The notes: generated by a model from the letters alone, not told the origin. A DNA stretch of 42,010 nt from JAICQM01 sp963781555 (GCA_963781555.1 CAWAGB010000007.1:1-42010); one strand, 5' to 3'; numbered from the stretch's first letter, positions 9,912-18,227 are shown. Numbers and translations are program-made.

Positions 9912-11039
9912 ATGGCCACCAAGCGCGACTACTACGAGGTCCTGGGCGTTACCCGGGAGGCGAGCGATGACGAGATCAAGCGCGCCTTCCGACGTCTCGC
10001 CCAGCAGCACCACCCCGACATCGACGGCAGCGACGGCGCCGAGGGGCGGTTCAAGGAGGTCAACGAAGCCTATCGGGTGCTGTCCGACCGGCAACGCCGC
10101 ACCGCGTACGACATGTTCGGCCACGCGGGCGTGGACGCATCCACCGCGGGCGGCGGTTTCGAGGGCTTCGGCGGCGGATTCGGTCCGTTCGGTGACATCT
10201 TCGACGCGTTCTTCGGTGGCCAGCCGGGCGGGCGCACGCGCAGTAGGGTGGTCGCCGGCGCGGACCTGCGCTACGACCTGCACATCGAATTCGCCGAGGC
10301 AATGCGCGGGGTCACCCGCGAGATCAGCTTCCCGACGCTCGTGACCTGCAACGTCTGCGAGGGACGTGGCGGGGAGCCGGGGAGCGAGCCGGAGCGCTGC
10401 CCAGAGTGCAACGGCAGCGGCGAGAAGCGGCGCGTGGCGCAGACCATCCTGGGCCAGATGGTCAACATCGTCGCCTGCCCGCGCTGCCACGGCGAGGGCC
10501 AGGTCGTCAGCGCCCCGTGCCAGGCCTGCCACGGCGACGGGCGCGTGCGCGAGCAGCGCCAGCTGCAGGTGGAAATCCCCGCGGGGATCGACTCCGGCCA
10601 GCGGATCGCGCTCGAGGGGCAGGGCGAGGCGGGTCCGCGCGGCGGGCCGCCCGGCGACCTCTACGTGGCGGTGAGCATCGCCGAGCATCCGGAGCTGCTG
10701 CGACGCGGCACGGAGCTGTACCACGAGCTGCCGGTGACCTTTGCGCAGGCCGCGCTCGGCGCGACGCTCCCGGTGCCGACAATAGACGGCAGCGCCGAGC
10801 TGCCCGTTCCGCCCGGCACGCAGAGCGGCACAGAGCTGAAGCTGCGCGGCAAGGGCGTTCCCCGCCTGCGAGGTGGCGGTGCCGGTGATCTGCACGTCAT
10901 CGTCACCGTGGTCGTGCCGGGCAAGGTGAGCCGCCGCGAGCGGGAGCTGCTGGAGGAGCTCGGCAAGGTGAGCAGCCCGGCGAAGCTGCCGCGCGACGGC
11001 TCTGGCGTGATGGGCCGGCTGCGTGACCTCTTCGGCTGA
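9912..11039 (+). CDS. dnaJ: Chaperone DnaJ (Hsp40)
   Basis: A 375-residue cochaperone that delivers substrates to DnaK and stimulates its ATPase. The J domain (about 5-70) starts DYYEVLGV and holds the HPD motif at residues 34-36. A Gly/Phe-rich linker follows (about 75-105, GGGFEGFGGGFGPFGDIF). The zinc domain has four CxxCxGxG repeats: CNVCEGRG, CPECNGSG, CPRCHGEG and CQACHGDG. The C-terminal substrate domain follows. The start MATKRDYYEVLG is set by the family and by the upstream TATAAT. The frame is intact, unlike dnaK. It overlaps prmA by 17 bases. Confidence 0.97.
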   Translation: MATKRDYYEVLGVTREASDDEIKRAFRRLAQQHHPDIDGSDGAEGRFKEVNEAYRVLSDRQRRTAYDMFGHAGVDASTAGGGFEGFGGGFGPFGDIFDAFFGGQPGGRTRSRVVAGADLRYDLHIEFAEAMRGVTREISFPTLVTCNVCEGRGGEPGSEPERCPECNGSGEKRRVAQTILGQMVNIVACPRCHGEGQVVSAPCQACHGDGRVREQRQLQVEIPAGIDSGQRIALEGQGEAGPRGGPPGDLYVAVSIAEHPELLRRGTELYHELPVTFAQAALGATLPVPTIDGSAELPVPPGTQSGTELKLRGKGVPRLRGGGAGDLHVIVTVVVPGKVSRRERELLEELGKVSSPAKLPRDGSGVMGRLRDLFG

Positions 11040-11970
11040 CGGCGCGGCCGAGGGACGCTGGCTCGAGCTCAGCGTCGAGGTCGACGCGGAGGCAGTGGAG
11101 CCGGTCAGCGAGATCCTTGGCCGCGTGGCACCCGGTGGCGGGACGGCGGTGCGCCCCACCCGGCTGCTCCGCGACCCGCACGACGAGCTCAACGTCCGCG
11201 AGGACACGACGGCGCCGTTCGTGGTGACCGCCCACGTGCCGGATGACGCCGCGGCCGCCGCGGCCGTGGATGCAACCGAACGCGCGCTGTGGCATCTCCA
11301 GGCGTTCGGGCTGCGCCCGGTCGGGCAGCTCCACGTGACCCCGGTGAACGCCGCCGACTGGACCGATGCCTGGAAGGCCCATTACGCGACCCAGCGCATC
11401 GGGCGGGTGGTCGTTATCCCGAGCTGGCTCGACGAGGAGCCGCGGGACGGCGAGGTGGCGATTCGCATGGACCCCGGAATGGCCTTCGGAACGGGACTGC
11501 ACCCGACGACCCGCGGCTGCCTCGAGCTGCTCCAGGCGCATGGACCGATCCCGGCGCGGGTCCTCGATGTCGGCTGCGGCTCCGGCATCCTGGCGATCGC
11601 CGCGCTGCGGCTGGGCGCCGAGGCGGCCGACGCCTGCGACACCGACCCACTGGCCGTTGAGTCGACGCTCGCGAACGCGGCGGCCAACGGGTTGGCGGGC
11701 CGCGTCCATGCGTGGGACGGCACGCTGCCGGCGGCCCCTGCCGGCGAGCCGTATCCGCTGGTGCTCGCCAATCTCGTGGCGGCGGTGCTCGTCCGGCTCG
11801 CCGGACCGCTGGCCGCGCACACCGCACCCGGCGGCACCCTGCTGGCGAGCGGGATCATCGAGGGGCGCGCCGCAGAGGTGCGCGACGCGCTCACGGCCGC
11901 TGGCCTGACGGTCGCCGCGGAGCGGCACGACGGGGAGTGGGTCAGCCTGCGCGCGGAGCGGCCCGGGTGA
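11023..11970 (+). CDS. prmA: Ribosomal protein L11 methyltransferase PrmA
   Basis: A 315-residue SAM-dependent enzyme that trimethylates ribosomal protein uL11. It has an N-terminal substrate-recognition domain (to about 110) and the signature MDPGMAFGTGLHPTTRGCLE. SAM motif I is VLDVGCGSGILAIAALRLGA, and NLVA corresponds to motif IV. The start is GTG at 11023, inside the dnaJ 3' end. The stop overlaps the GTG of rsmE (GTGA, 11967-11970), so dnaJ-prmA-rsmE read as one coupled unit, the order known from Bacillus. Confidence 0.94.
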   Translation: MTSSADGAAEGRWLELSVEVDAEAVEPVSEILGRVAPGGGTAVRPTRLLRDPHDELNVREDTTAPFVVTAHVPDDAAAAAAVDATERALWHLQAFGLRPVGQLHVTPVNAADWTDAWKAHYATQRIGRVVVIPSWLDEEPRDGEVAIRMDPGMAFGTGLHPTTRGCLELLQAHGPIPARVLDVGCGSGILAIAALRLGAEAADACDTDPLAVESTLANAAANGLAGRVHAWDGTLPAAPAGEPYPLVLANLVAAVLVRLAGPLAAHTAPGGTLLASGIIEGRAAEVRDALTAAGLTVAAERHDGEWVSLRAERPG

Positions 11971-12671
11971 GCGGCACCGTCCATCGCTTCTTCGTCGGTC
12001 CGGGGACCGTGGCGCAGCGAGATCGCCTGCCACTCCCCGGGGAGCTGGAGCACCAGGTGCGCCGTGTCCTTCGTCTCCGCGACGGGGCGGAGGTCGTGCT
12101 CCTGGAGGGCGACGGGGCGGAGGTGCGCTGCGTGGTGAGCGGCGAGGATCTCGTCGTCACCGAGCGTCGCCCGTCGAAGGGGGAGCCACGCCACCGGCTC
12201 ACCGTCGTGCAGGCGCTGCTCAAGGGTGACGGCCTGGAGGAGGCGATCCGCGCGGCGACCGAAGTGGGCGTGGCCGCGTTCGAGCTGGCCGTGAGCGACC
12301 GCACCATCGCCCGTGAGCTGAGCCCGCGCAAGCTGGAGCGGCTGCGCAGCGTCGCCCGCGAGGCGGCCGAGCAGTCGGAGCGCGGCAGGGTGCCGCCAGT
12401 CGGGGCACCGCGACCGCTCGCCGAGCTCATCGGTCCGGGCACGGTCCTTCTGTGGGAGCGGGGGAGCGCCGAGCAGCCCGGCCTCGCGGCCCTGGATGCG
12501 CCACACCGCCTGGTCATCGGTCCGGAGGGTGGCTTCACCCCCGACGAGGTGGCCGCCGCCGAGCGGGTGGGGGCGACGCTCGCCGGCCTGGGCCCGCGCA
12601 TCCTGCGGGCGGCGTCGGTTGCTCCTGTGGCCGCTGCCGTGGTGCTGTCGCGCTCCGGCGACTTCGCCTAG
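11967..12671 (+). CDS. rsmE: 16S rRNA (uracil1498-N3)-methyltransferase RsmE
   Basis: A 234-residue SPOUT-class methyltransferase with a PUA-like N-terminal domain (VHRFFVGPGTV, HQVRRVLRLRDG) and a trefoil-knot C-terminal domain. The knot motif LVIGPEGGFTPDEV is intact. The second knot motif, usually LGxRILRTETA or RTSTA, reads LGPRILRAASVAP, so the usual Thr is lost. The GTG start overlaps the prmA stop. The TAG stop overlaps the putative -10 of the HIT gene. Confidence 0.92.
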   Translation: MSGTVHRFFVGPGTVAQRDRLPLPGELEHQVRRVLRLRDGAEVVLLEGDGAEVRCVVSGEDLVVTERRPSKGEPRHRLTVVQALLKGDGLEEAIRAATEVGVAAFELAVSDRTIARELSPRKLERLRSVAREAAEQSERGRVPPVGAPRPLAELIGPGTVLLWERGSAEQPGLAALDAPHRLVIGPEGGFTPDEVAAAERVGATLAGLGPRILRAASVAPVAAAVVLSRSGDFA

Positions 12672-12674
12672 GCT
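12669..12674 (+). promoter_or_regulatory. Putative -10 for the HIT gene (leaderless)
   Basis: TAGGCT overlaps the rsmE stop and lies six bases before the HIT ATG at 12681. No Shine-Dalgarno is present. A weak CTGTCG at 12645-12650 could act as -35 with 18-base spacing. Confidence 0.38.
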
Positions 12675-12680
12675 CCCCGC

Positions 12681-13025
12681 ATGGCCGACCCTGACTGCCT
12701 GTTCTGCCGGATCGTGGCCGGCGGGATCCCTGCCGAGCGCGTCTTCGAGGACGACCAGGTGATCGCGTTCCGTGACATCGCCCCTCGTGCCCCGACGCAT
12801 GTGCTTGCCATCCCGCGCCGTCACGTCGCGTCGGCCGCCGACCTGACCGATGCCGACGCCGGCCTGCTGGGCGCGCTCTTCGGCGCGCTGCGCCGTGTGG
12901 CTGCCGATGCGGGCCTCGAGGACTACCGCATCGTGACCAACGTCGGCCCCGGCGCGGGGCAGAGCGTCTTCCACCTGCATCTCCATCTGCTCGGCGGGCG
13001 CGCCATGAGCTGGCCGCCTGGCTGA
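12681..13025 (+). CDS. HIT-family nucleotide hydrolase (HinT-like)
   Basis: A 114-residue histidine-triad protein. It starts DCLFCRIVAGGIPAERVFED, the HinT pattern, and ends with the triad HLHLHLLGGR (H-phi-H-phi-H-phi-phi) near residues 98-107. Such enzymes hydrolyse adenosine phosphoramidates and related mononucleotides. The place after rsmE and before rpsU is where Gram-positive genomes often carry mtaB (yqeV) or a HIT gene. Confidence 0.93.
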   Translation: MADPDCLFCRIVAGGIPAERVFEDDQVIAFRDIAPRAPTHVLAIPRRHVASAADLTDADAGLLGALFGALRRVAADAGLEDYRIVTNVGPGAGQSVFHLHLHLLGGRAMSWPPG

Positions 13026-13035
13026 CCACCGCCGA

Positions 13036-13064
13036 TTGACCGTCACGCACCCCGCTGCTACCCT
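13036..13064 (+). promoter_or_regulatory. Promoter of rpsU
   Basis: TTGACC (13036-13041), a 17-base spacer and TACCCT (13059-13064). Transcription would start near 13071, giving a leader of about 115 bases before rpsU, unusually long for this compact region. Confidence 0.7.
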
Positions 13065-13110
13065 CGGTCGGCTTGCGTGCCCCATGGACGAGCACGCCGG
13101 CGGCTCTTGA

Positions 13111-13126
13111 GCGCCACCGTTGGCGC
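13111..13126 (+). promoter_or_regulatory. Hairpin in the rpsU leader
   Basis: GCGCCA (13111-13116), loop CCGT, TGGCGC (13121-13126): a perfect six-base stem with a four-base loop inside the predicted rpsU 5' leader. An eight-codon ATG ORF (13084-13110) ends immediately before it. It could be an attenuation or autoregulatory element. No known motif is recognised. Confidence 0.4.
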
Positions 13127-13171
13127 GCCGTCGGCGATATCGGTCCGCGTGCGGCACAACTACGAAGCGGA

Positions 13172-13178
13172 AAGGAGG
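13172..13178 (+). promoter_or_regulatory. Shine-Dalgarno that sets the rpsU TTG start
   Basis: AAGGAGG ends eight bases before TTG at 13187. It supports the TTG start over the ATG at 13073, which would add 38 residues with no similarity to S21. Confidence 0.85.
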
Positions 13179-13186
13179 CGAGTCGT

Positions 13187-13366
13187 TTGGCAGAAGTCCG
13201 CGTGGGCGAGAACGAGACGTTCGAGAGCGCGCTGCGTCGCTTCAACAAGAAGATCCAGCAGTCCGGGATCCTTGCCGAGGCACGACGCCGTGAGCACTAC
13301 GAGAAGCCCAGCGTGAAGCGAAAGCGAAAGGAAGCCAAGAAGCGCAAGGCTTCGTCTCGCTCCTAG
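13187..13366 (+). CDS. rpsU: 30S ribosomal protein bS21
   Basis: A 59-residue ribosomal protein of the small-subunit platform, involved in initiation. The sequence after the TTG start (AEVRVGENETFESALRRFNK) and the body REHYEKPSVKRKRKEAKKR match bS21, with the usual lysine/arginine-rich C-terminus. TTG at 13187 is selected by the strong Shine-Dalgarno eight bases away and by family length (about 58-71). It is followed by a short coupled ORF and yqeY, the conserved rpsU-yqeY order. Confidence 0.95.
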   Translation: MAEVRVGENETFESALRRFNKKIQQSGILAEARRREHYEKPSVKRKRKEAKKRKASSRS

Positions 13367-13417
13367 GCCAGACGCTCACTTCCAACTAAGGTTCGGCGCG
13401 CGAAGGAGGATGGACCG

Positions 13418-13468
13418 ATGCGATCGATCGATCCAATGACCGCGCCCCGCCACCGACCGCACCGATGA
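13418..13468 (+). CDS. 16-codon ORF translationally coupled to yqeY (possible leader peptide)
   Basis: Encodes MRSIDPMTAPRHRPHR. A strong Shine-Dalgarno AAGGAGG (13403-13409) lies eight bases before its ATG. Its TGA overlaps the yqeY ATG as ATGA (13465-13468). yqeY has no Shine-Dalgarno of its own at proper distance, so ribosomes may enter here and reinitiate. It is not in the yqeY frame, so it is not an N-terminal extension. Whether the peptide has any function is unknown; it may only serve translation entry. Confidence 0.45.
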   Translation: MRSIDPMTAPRHRPHR

Positions 13469-13920
13469 CGCTCCTCGAGCGGATCGAGTCCGCGATGCGT
13501 GACGCCATGCGTGCCCGCGACGAGCGGCGCACGCTGACGCTGCGCAGCACGATGGCGCTCGCCCATAACCGCAAGATCGAGCTCGGCCGCGACCTGACCG
13601 ACGAGGAGATGCTCGACGTGCTCGGCAAGGGCGTGAAGACGCGCCGCGAGAGCATCGAGATCTACCGCAACGCCGGCCGCGAGGACCGCGCCGAGCCGGA
13701 GGAGGCGGAGGTCGCCATCCTCACCGAGTTCCTGCCGCAGCAGCTCTCCGCCGACGAAGTGGAGGAGCTGGCGCGCACCGCCATCGCCGAGACCGGCGCC
13801 GCCACGCCGTCCGACATGGGCAAGGTGATGGGACGCCTGGCGCCGCAGATCCGCGGCCGAGCGGACGGCCGGATGGTTTCAGAGACCGTCCGCCGCCTCC
13901 TGGCACCGCCGGCGCCATGA
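13465..13920 (+). CDS. yqeY: GatB/YqeY domain-containing protein
   Basis: A 151-residue protein of the YqeY family, related to the C-terminal tRNA-binding domain of GatB amidotransferases. It begins MTLLERIESAMRDAMRARD as in the family. The central EIYRNAGREDRAEPEEAE and LTEFLPQQLSADEVEELA are typical, as is DMGKVMGRLAPQIRGRADG near the end. The biological role of the family is not settled. The stop overlaps the pgpH start (ATGA, 13917-13920), so the two are coupled. Confidence 0.93.
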   Translation: MTLLERIESAMRDAMRARDERRTLTLRSTMALAHNRKIELGRDLTDEEMLDVLGKGVKTRRESIEIYRNAGREDRAEPEEAEVAILTEFLPQQLSADEVEELARTAIAETGAATPSDMGKVMGRLAPQIRGRADGRMVSETVRRLLAPPAP

Positions 13921-16064
13921 CCACCGGCAGCCGTCCGCGACGCGGCGGCTCGTTTATCCCGCGCACCCTGGCCGAGCTCGAGGCCGGCGGGCCGGGCCGC
14001 ACCGCGGTGATCCGTGCCGCGCTCATCGTGTCGCTCCTCGCGCTGGCAGTCTTCGCCATTCTCACCGTCCGCCTGGGCGGGTCGCAGGTCAACCTCAAGG
14101 CGGGCGACGTCGCGCAGGGCGACGTGCGCGCCACCGACACCGTCACCTTCCAGTCGGTGATCGAGACCGAACAGGCCCGCGAGCTGGCCGCCGCCGCTGT
14201 GCCCAACGAGTACCAGCAGATCGCGCCGCAGGCGGACATCGCGGCCGCGCAGCTCAACGCGTTGGATGGCCTGGGGCGCGCCATCTCGGCGGTGCTGGCG
14301 GACCAGGAACGGGGCGAGCTGGCGCCGGCAGACGTCCCCGAGGCGATCCGCCGTGCCGGGCCGCGCCTCAGCATCGAGCAGGCGACCACCATCGCCGCGC
14401 TCACCGCGGCGCGGTGGGAGGCGATCGTGGCCGCCGCCGCACCGGTCCTCGAGGCAATCCAGGGAAGTGCCGTTCGAGAGGGCGAGCTGGATCCGCTCGA
14501 GGCGACGGCGCGCGCCAACATCACGGCCGACCTGGCGGAGGCTGACCGCGCGCTTGCCGGCGACATGGTCGTCGAGTTCATCGCCCCCAACCAGCGCGTC
14601 GACGCGGCCGCCACACAGGCCAAGCGTGACGAGGCGCGCAACAACGTCGACCCCCAGGTCGTGACAGTGCGCGCGGGCGAGACGATTCTCCGCGAGGGCC
14701 AGGTGGTCGCGGCCGCCGACATCGAGAAGCTCCAGGAGCTGGGTCTCACTCGCCCGCAAGTCGCTGCCGGGACGCTGGCTGGCCAGGGGCTCCTCTCCAT
14801 CCTGCTGGCGGCCCTGCTCACCGGTTTCCTCTGGCGCTTCGAGCCGGAGGTCTGGCATCGCAACCGGTCGCTGCTGCTGTTTCTGCTTGCCTTCCTTGCG
14901 AGCGCCGTCGCCATCCGCATCTCCGCCGACCGGGCCATCTGGTCGTACGTCGTGCCGACCAGCGCCTCGGTGCTGCTGATCGGGATTCTGCTCTCCGGCC
15001 AGGCAGGCGCCGCGCTGGCCGTGGGCCTGGCCGCCATGGCCGGCATCGCCAATCGCGACGGGTTGGAGCCGGCGATCTACATCCTTGCCAGCGGCGGGAC
15101 GGCCCTGATCACCATCGTGCGGGCCGAGCGCCTGAACGCCTTCGTGCGCACCGGGGCGATGATCGCGGTCACCAACGTGGCCGTGCTCACTGCGTTTGCG
15201 CTCATTGATCAGCGTGACGTCGGCGGGGTGCTGCAGGGGATCCTGGCGGGCCTCGTGAATGCCGGCCTCTCGGTCATCCTGGCGGTCGGCTCGTTCGCGA
15301 CGCTTGGCAACGTGTTCGGGATCATGACCGTCTTCCAGCTCCTGGAGCTGGCCAATCCGTCGAACCGCCTGCTGCGGCGGCTGCTGCTGGAGACGCCGGG
15401 GACGTACCACCACGCGGTGATGGTTGGCAACCTCGCCGAGCGCGCGGCGGAGACGATCGGCGCGGACCCGCTGCTGGCGCGCGTGGCAGCCTATTACCAC
15501 GACATCGGCAAGATGCGGAACCCGCTGGCCTTCATCGAGAACCAGGCCGGGGCGCGGAACATCCACGACGAGCTCGAGGCGGAGACCAGCGCGCGGATCA
15601 TCGCCAGCCACATCCGTGACGGGATCGACCTCGGGTACGAGTACCGGCTGCCAGTCCAGATCATCGGCTTCATCCCGCAGCACCATGGGACGAGCAAGAT
15701 GAGCTACTTCCACTCCAAGGCGCTGCGCGAGGTCGGCGGCGACGAGGAGCTGGTGGATGCGGAGCGCTATCGGTATCCCGGCCCCAAGCCGCAGAGCCGG
15801 GAGGCGGCGATCCTGATGCTGTCCGACGGGGTGGAGGCATCCGTCCGCTCGCTCGACCGCAAGGATCCGGAGTCGATTCGCGGAATGGTGGATCGCATCG
15901 TGGACGACCGGGTGGCCGACGGCCAGCTGGAGGATGCCGACCTCACCCTCAAGGACATCCGCTCCATCAAGGAGGCGTTCGTCCAGCAGCTGCTCGGCAT
16001 GTACCACTCGCGAATCCAGTACCCCGACAACGTCGTGCCACTCGAGCAGCGCGAGCGCGCCTGA
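13917..16064 (+). CDS. 7TM-HD phosphohydrolase, PgpH-type (c-di-AMP phosphodiesterase)
   Basis: A 715-residue membrane enzyme. TM1 lies near residues 30-52, followed by a long extracellular 7TMR-HDED domain (about 55-270, VNLKAGDVAQGDV). A seven-helix membrane block follows (about 275-475), then a cytoplasmic HD domain. Metal-binding residues include H498/H499 in TYHHAVMVGNLAERAAE and H528-D529 in YYHDIGKM. PgpH of Listeria degrades the second messenger c-di-AMP. That substrate is inferred here from domain order. In Bacillus the homologue yqfF sits next to ybeY; here ybeY is about 3.6 kb away. The start is fixed by the ATGA overlap with yqeY. Confidence 0.92.
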   Translation: MTTGSRPRRGGSFIPRTLAELEAGGPGRTAVIRAALIVSLLALAVFAILTVRLGGSQVNLKAGDVAQGDVRATDTVTFQSVIETEQARELAAAAVPNEYQQIAPQADIAAAQLNALDGLGRAISAVLADQERGELAPADVPEAIRRAGPRLSIEQATTIAALTAARWEAIVAAAAPVLEAIQGSAVREGELDPLEATARANITADLAEADRALAGDMVVEFIAPNQRVDAAATQAKRDEARNNVDPQVVTVRAGETILREGQVVAAADIEKLQELGLTRPQVAAGTLAGQGLLSILLAALLTGFLWRFEPEVWHRNRSLLLFLLAFLASAVAIRISADRAIWSYVVPTSASVLLIGILLSGQAGAALAVGLAAMAGIANRDGLEPAIYILASGGTALITIVRAERLNAFVRTGAMIAVTNVAVLTAFALIDQRDVGGVLQGILAGLVNAGLSVILAVGSFATLGNVFGIMTVFQLLELANPSNRLLRRLLLETPGTYHHAVMVGNLAERAAETIGADPLLARVAAYYHDIGKMRNPLAFIENQAGARNIHDELEAETSARIIASHIRDGIDLGYEYRLPVQIIGFIPQHHGTSKMSYFHSKALREVGGDEELVDAERYRYPGPKPQSREAAILMLSDGVEASVRSLDRKDPESIRGMVDRIVDDRVADGQLEDADLTLKDIRSIKEAFVQQLLGMYHSRIQYPDNVVPLEQRERA

Positions 16065-16116
16065 GCGTCTCCATTCCCTGACGCAGCGCCTCCCCGAAGC
16101 GCGGCATCATGGACCG

Positions 16117-17541
16117 ATGCGCACCACCTCAAGCGCCACGTCCCACGAACGCTCGGACGCGATCGTGTTCTTCGGCGCCACGGGCGACCTGGCCTACAAG
16201 CAGATCTTCCCCGCCCTGGCCGGACTGATCCGCGACGAGGGGCTCGACATGCCGATCATCGGCCTGGCGCGCTCCGGAGACCTCGAGCGCCTGCGGGCGC
16301 GCGCCGCTGACAGCCTGCGTGACAACGGGTTCGCGGACGCTGCCGCGGGCCGGGAGCTGGTGGAGCGCCTGCGATATGTCAAGGGCTCCGACGACGATCC
16401 GGAGACCTTCTCGGCGCTGCGTCGCGAGCTGGGCGACGCCCGACGGCCGCTGCACTACCTGGCGGTGCCGCCGGCCCTCTTCGGGACGGTCATCACCAAC
16501 CTCGAGGCGTCCGGGTGCGCCGCGGGAGCCCGGGTGGTGGTGGAGAAGCCGTTCGGGCACGACCTCGCATCGGCGATCGCGCTCAACCGCACCGTCCACC
16601 GCGTGTTCGCGGAGGAGGACATCTTCCGCATCGACCATTACCTCGGCAAGGAGCCGGTCCAGAACCTTCTCTATTTCCGGTTCGCCAACTCGTTCCTCGA
16701 GCCGATCTGGAATCGCCACCACGTGTCGAGTGTGCAGATCAGCATGCCGGAGGCATTCGACGTGGCGGATCGCGGCGCCTTCTACGATGCTGCCGGCGCC
16801 ATCCGCGATGTGGTGCAGAACCACCTGCTGGAGGTCGTGAGCCTGCTCGCGATGGAGCCGCCCTCGGGCAGCACGCCGGACGCGATCCGCAACGCCCAGT
16901 TCAGCGTCATCGACTCTGTCCGGCCGCTCACCCCGGATCGGGTGGTGCGCGGCCAGTACCGTGGCTACACCGACGTACGGGGTGTCGCGCCCGGGTCGAT
17001 GACCGAGACGTTCGTCGCCCTGCGCCTCGAGATCGACAACTGGCGCTGGGCCGGCGTTCCGTTCCATATCCGGGCGGGAAAGTGCCTGCCCGTCACCGCG
17101 ACCGAGGTCCGGGTCGAGCTCACGCCGCCGCCGCAGTCCGTGTTCGGCGAGGAGCTGCCGCCCCACGCCGACTATTTCCGCTTCCGCCTCACGCCCGACA
17201 TGTCGATCTCGCTGGGGGCACGCGCCAAGAAGCCGGGCGAGGCCATGGTCGGGGAGGGCGTAGAGCTGTATGCGGCGCACCACTCGCCGGACGTGCGGCC
17301 GCCGTACGAGCGGCTCATCGGCGACGCGCTCGACGGGGACCAGTCGCTCTTCGCGCGCCAGGACTGGGTCGAGGCGGCGTGGCGCGTGGTGGATGGTGTG
17401 CTCGACGGCGCCACGCCGGTGGTTCCCTATGAGCCCGGAACGTGGGGTCCGCCCGAGGCATCACGCATCCTTGCGCCAGGGGAGCGCTGGCACGATCCGA
17501 GGGCTGGCGAAGAGCGGCCGGCCACGCGGGGCGCGCTGTGA
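16117..17541 (+). CDS. zwf: Glucose-6-phosphate 1-dehydrogenase
   Basis: A 474-residue enzyme making 6-phosphogluconolactone and NADPH at the entry of the oxidative pentose phosphate pathway. The N-terminal Rossmann motif FGATGDLAYKQIFPAL and the substrate-binding RIDHYLGKEPVQN are both clear, as are EKPFG and VPFHIRAGKCL. The YKQIFPAL variant is the form found in actinobacterial-type enzymes. The ATG at 16117 is preceded by GACCG with no clear Shine-Dalgarno. No gnd or pgl is adjacent. It converges with the acetyltransferase, four bases apart. Confidence 0.95.
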   Translation: MRTTSSATSHERSDAIVFFGATGDLAYKQIFPALAGLIRDEGLDMPIIGLARSGDLERLRARAADSLRDNGFADAAAGRELVERLRYVKGSDDDPETFSALRRELGDARRPLHYLAVPPALFGTVITNLEASGCAAGARVVVEKPFGHDLASAIALNRTVHRVFAEEDIFRIDHYLGKEPVQNLLYFRFANSFLEPIWNRHHVSSVQISMPEAFDVADRGAFYDAAGAIRDVVQNHLLEVVSLLAMEPPSGSTPDAIRNAQFSVIDSVRPLTPDRVVRGQYRGYTDVRGVAPGSMTETFVALRLEIDNWRWAGVPFHIRAGKCLPVTATEVRVELTPPPQSVFGEELPPHADYFRFRLTPDMSISLGARAKKPGEAMVGEGVELYAAHHSPDVRPPYERLIGDALDGDQSLFARQDWVEAAWRVVDGVLDGATPVVPYEPGTWGPPEASRILAPGERWHDPRAGEERPATRGAL

Positions 17542-17545
17542 GGCG

Positions 17546-18091
17546 CTAGGCGTTGGGCAGCTCAGGCAGCGGGATGGGCTCCGCTGGTGTGCCGGCCGTC
17601 TCGTCCAGGCGCAGCTGATACCACGCCACGTCGTGCCAGGCGCCGGCCTTGAAGCCGACCCCCTCGTAGATCCCTACCCGCCGCATCCCGATGGCCTCGT
17701 GGAGCGCCACGCTGGCCGGGTTGGGGAGGGTGATGCCGGCGTAGGCGTTGACGAATCCCTGGCGGCGAAGGATCGCCAGCAGCTCGTGGTACAGGCGGCG
17801 CCCGATGCCCCGCCGGTGGAACGCGGCATCCACGTAGACCGAGATGTTCACCGCCCAGCGGTAACCGGCGCGCTCCCGGTGCCGGGCGGCATACGCGTAG
17901 CCGATGACGACACCCTCTTCCTCGGCCACGAGCCACGGCGTGCGCTCGAGGGTTGTGGCGATGCGGGCTGCCATCTCGGTGGCGTCTGGCGGCACCTCCT
18001 CGAAGGAGGCCAGAGAAGAGACCACCGCGGGCCGATAGATCGCCGCCACCGACGCGGCGTCACGTGCCGGATCGGCGAGCCGAACGATCAC
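17546..18091 (-). CDS. GNAT N-acetyltransferase, phosphinothricin acetyltransferase-like
   Basis: A 181-residue enzyme of the PAT/YncA group, which acetylates small amino-acid-like amines such as phosphinothricin or methionine sulfoximine (glutamine-analogue toxins). The N-terminal SLASFEEVPP carries the conserved Phe-Glu (F30-E31). The acetyl-CoA loop is HRRGIGRRL (about 92-100), and the C-terminal GFKAGAWHDVAWYQ is characteristic. The start is GTG at 18091, overlapping the stop of the upstream 40-residue ORF as GTGA. Position downstream of amt fits a nitrogen or glutamine-analogue theme. The true substrate is unknown. Confidence 0.88.
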   Translation of the reverse strand: MIVRLADPARDAASVAAIYRPAVVSSLASFEEVPPDATEMAARIATTLERTPWLVAEEEGVVIGYAYAARHRERAGYRWAVNISVYVDAAFHRRGIGRRLYHELLAILRRQGFVNAYAGITLPNPASVALHEAIGMRRVGIYEGVGFKAGAWHDVAWYQLRLDETAGTPAEPIPLPELPNA

Positions 18092-18210
18092 GCAGCGTCG
18101 GCGAGGAGCTCGATCGGTCGTGCGACAGCCCGCTTGGTCCGCTCCCCGGAGGGTGCCACGAGCCAGGCGACGAAGAGGATCCCGAAGGTGACGAGTGCGG
18201 CGATGACCAT
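18088..18210 (-). CDS. Small single-pass membrane protein in the amt operon
   Basis: A 40-residue ORF starting MVIAALVTFGILFVAWLVA. Residues 1-19 form one hydrophobic helix, followed by a basic tail (SGERTKRAVARPIELL), so an N-out, C-in single-pass protein is likely. The Shine-Dalgarno AAGGAGG (18229 to 18223) overlaps the amt stop codon, 12 bases before the ATG. The ORF's stop overlaps the acetyltransferase start. This tight packing on both sides argues that it is a real gene. I recognise no family. glnK, the usual amt partner, is absent here, and this protein is not a GlnK. Confidence 0.7.
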   Translation of the reverse strand: MVIAALVTFGILFVAWLVAPSGERTKRAVARPIELLADAA

Positions 18211-18222
18211 CGGTCTGCGAGC

Positions 18223-18227
18223 CCTCC

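Noticed and set aside
13662..16007. 781-codon minus-strand open frame opposite pgpH
   Set aside because: Shadow frame; no domain motifs, while pgpH on the plus strand has complete 7TM and HD signatures.
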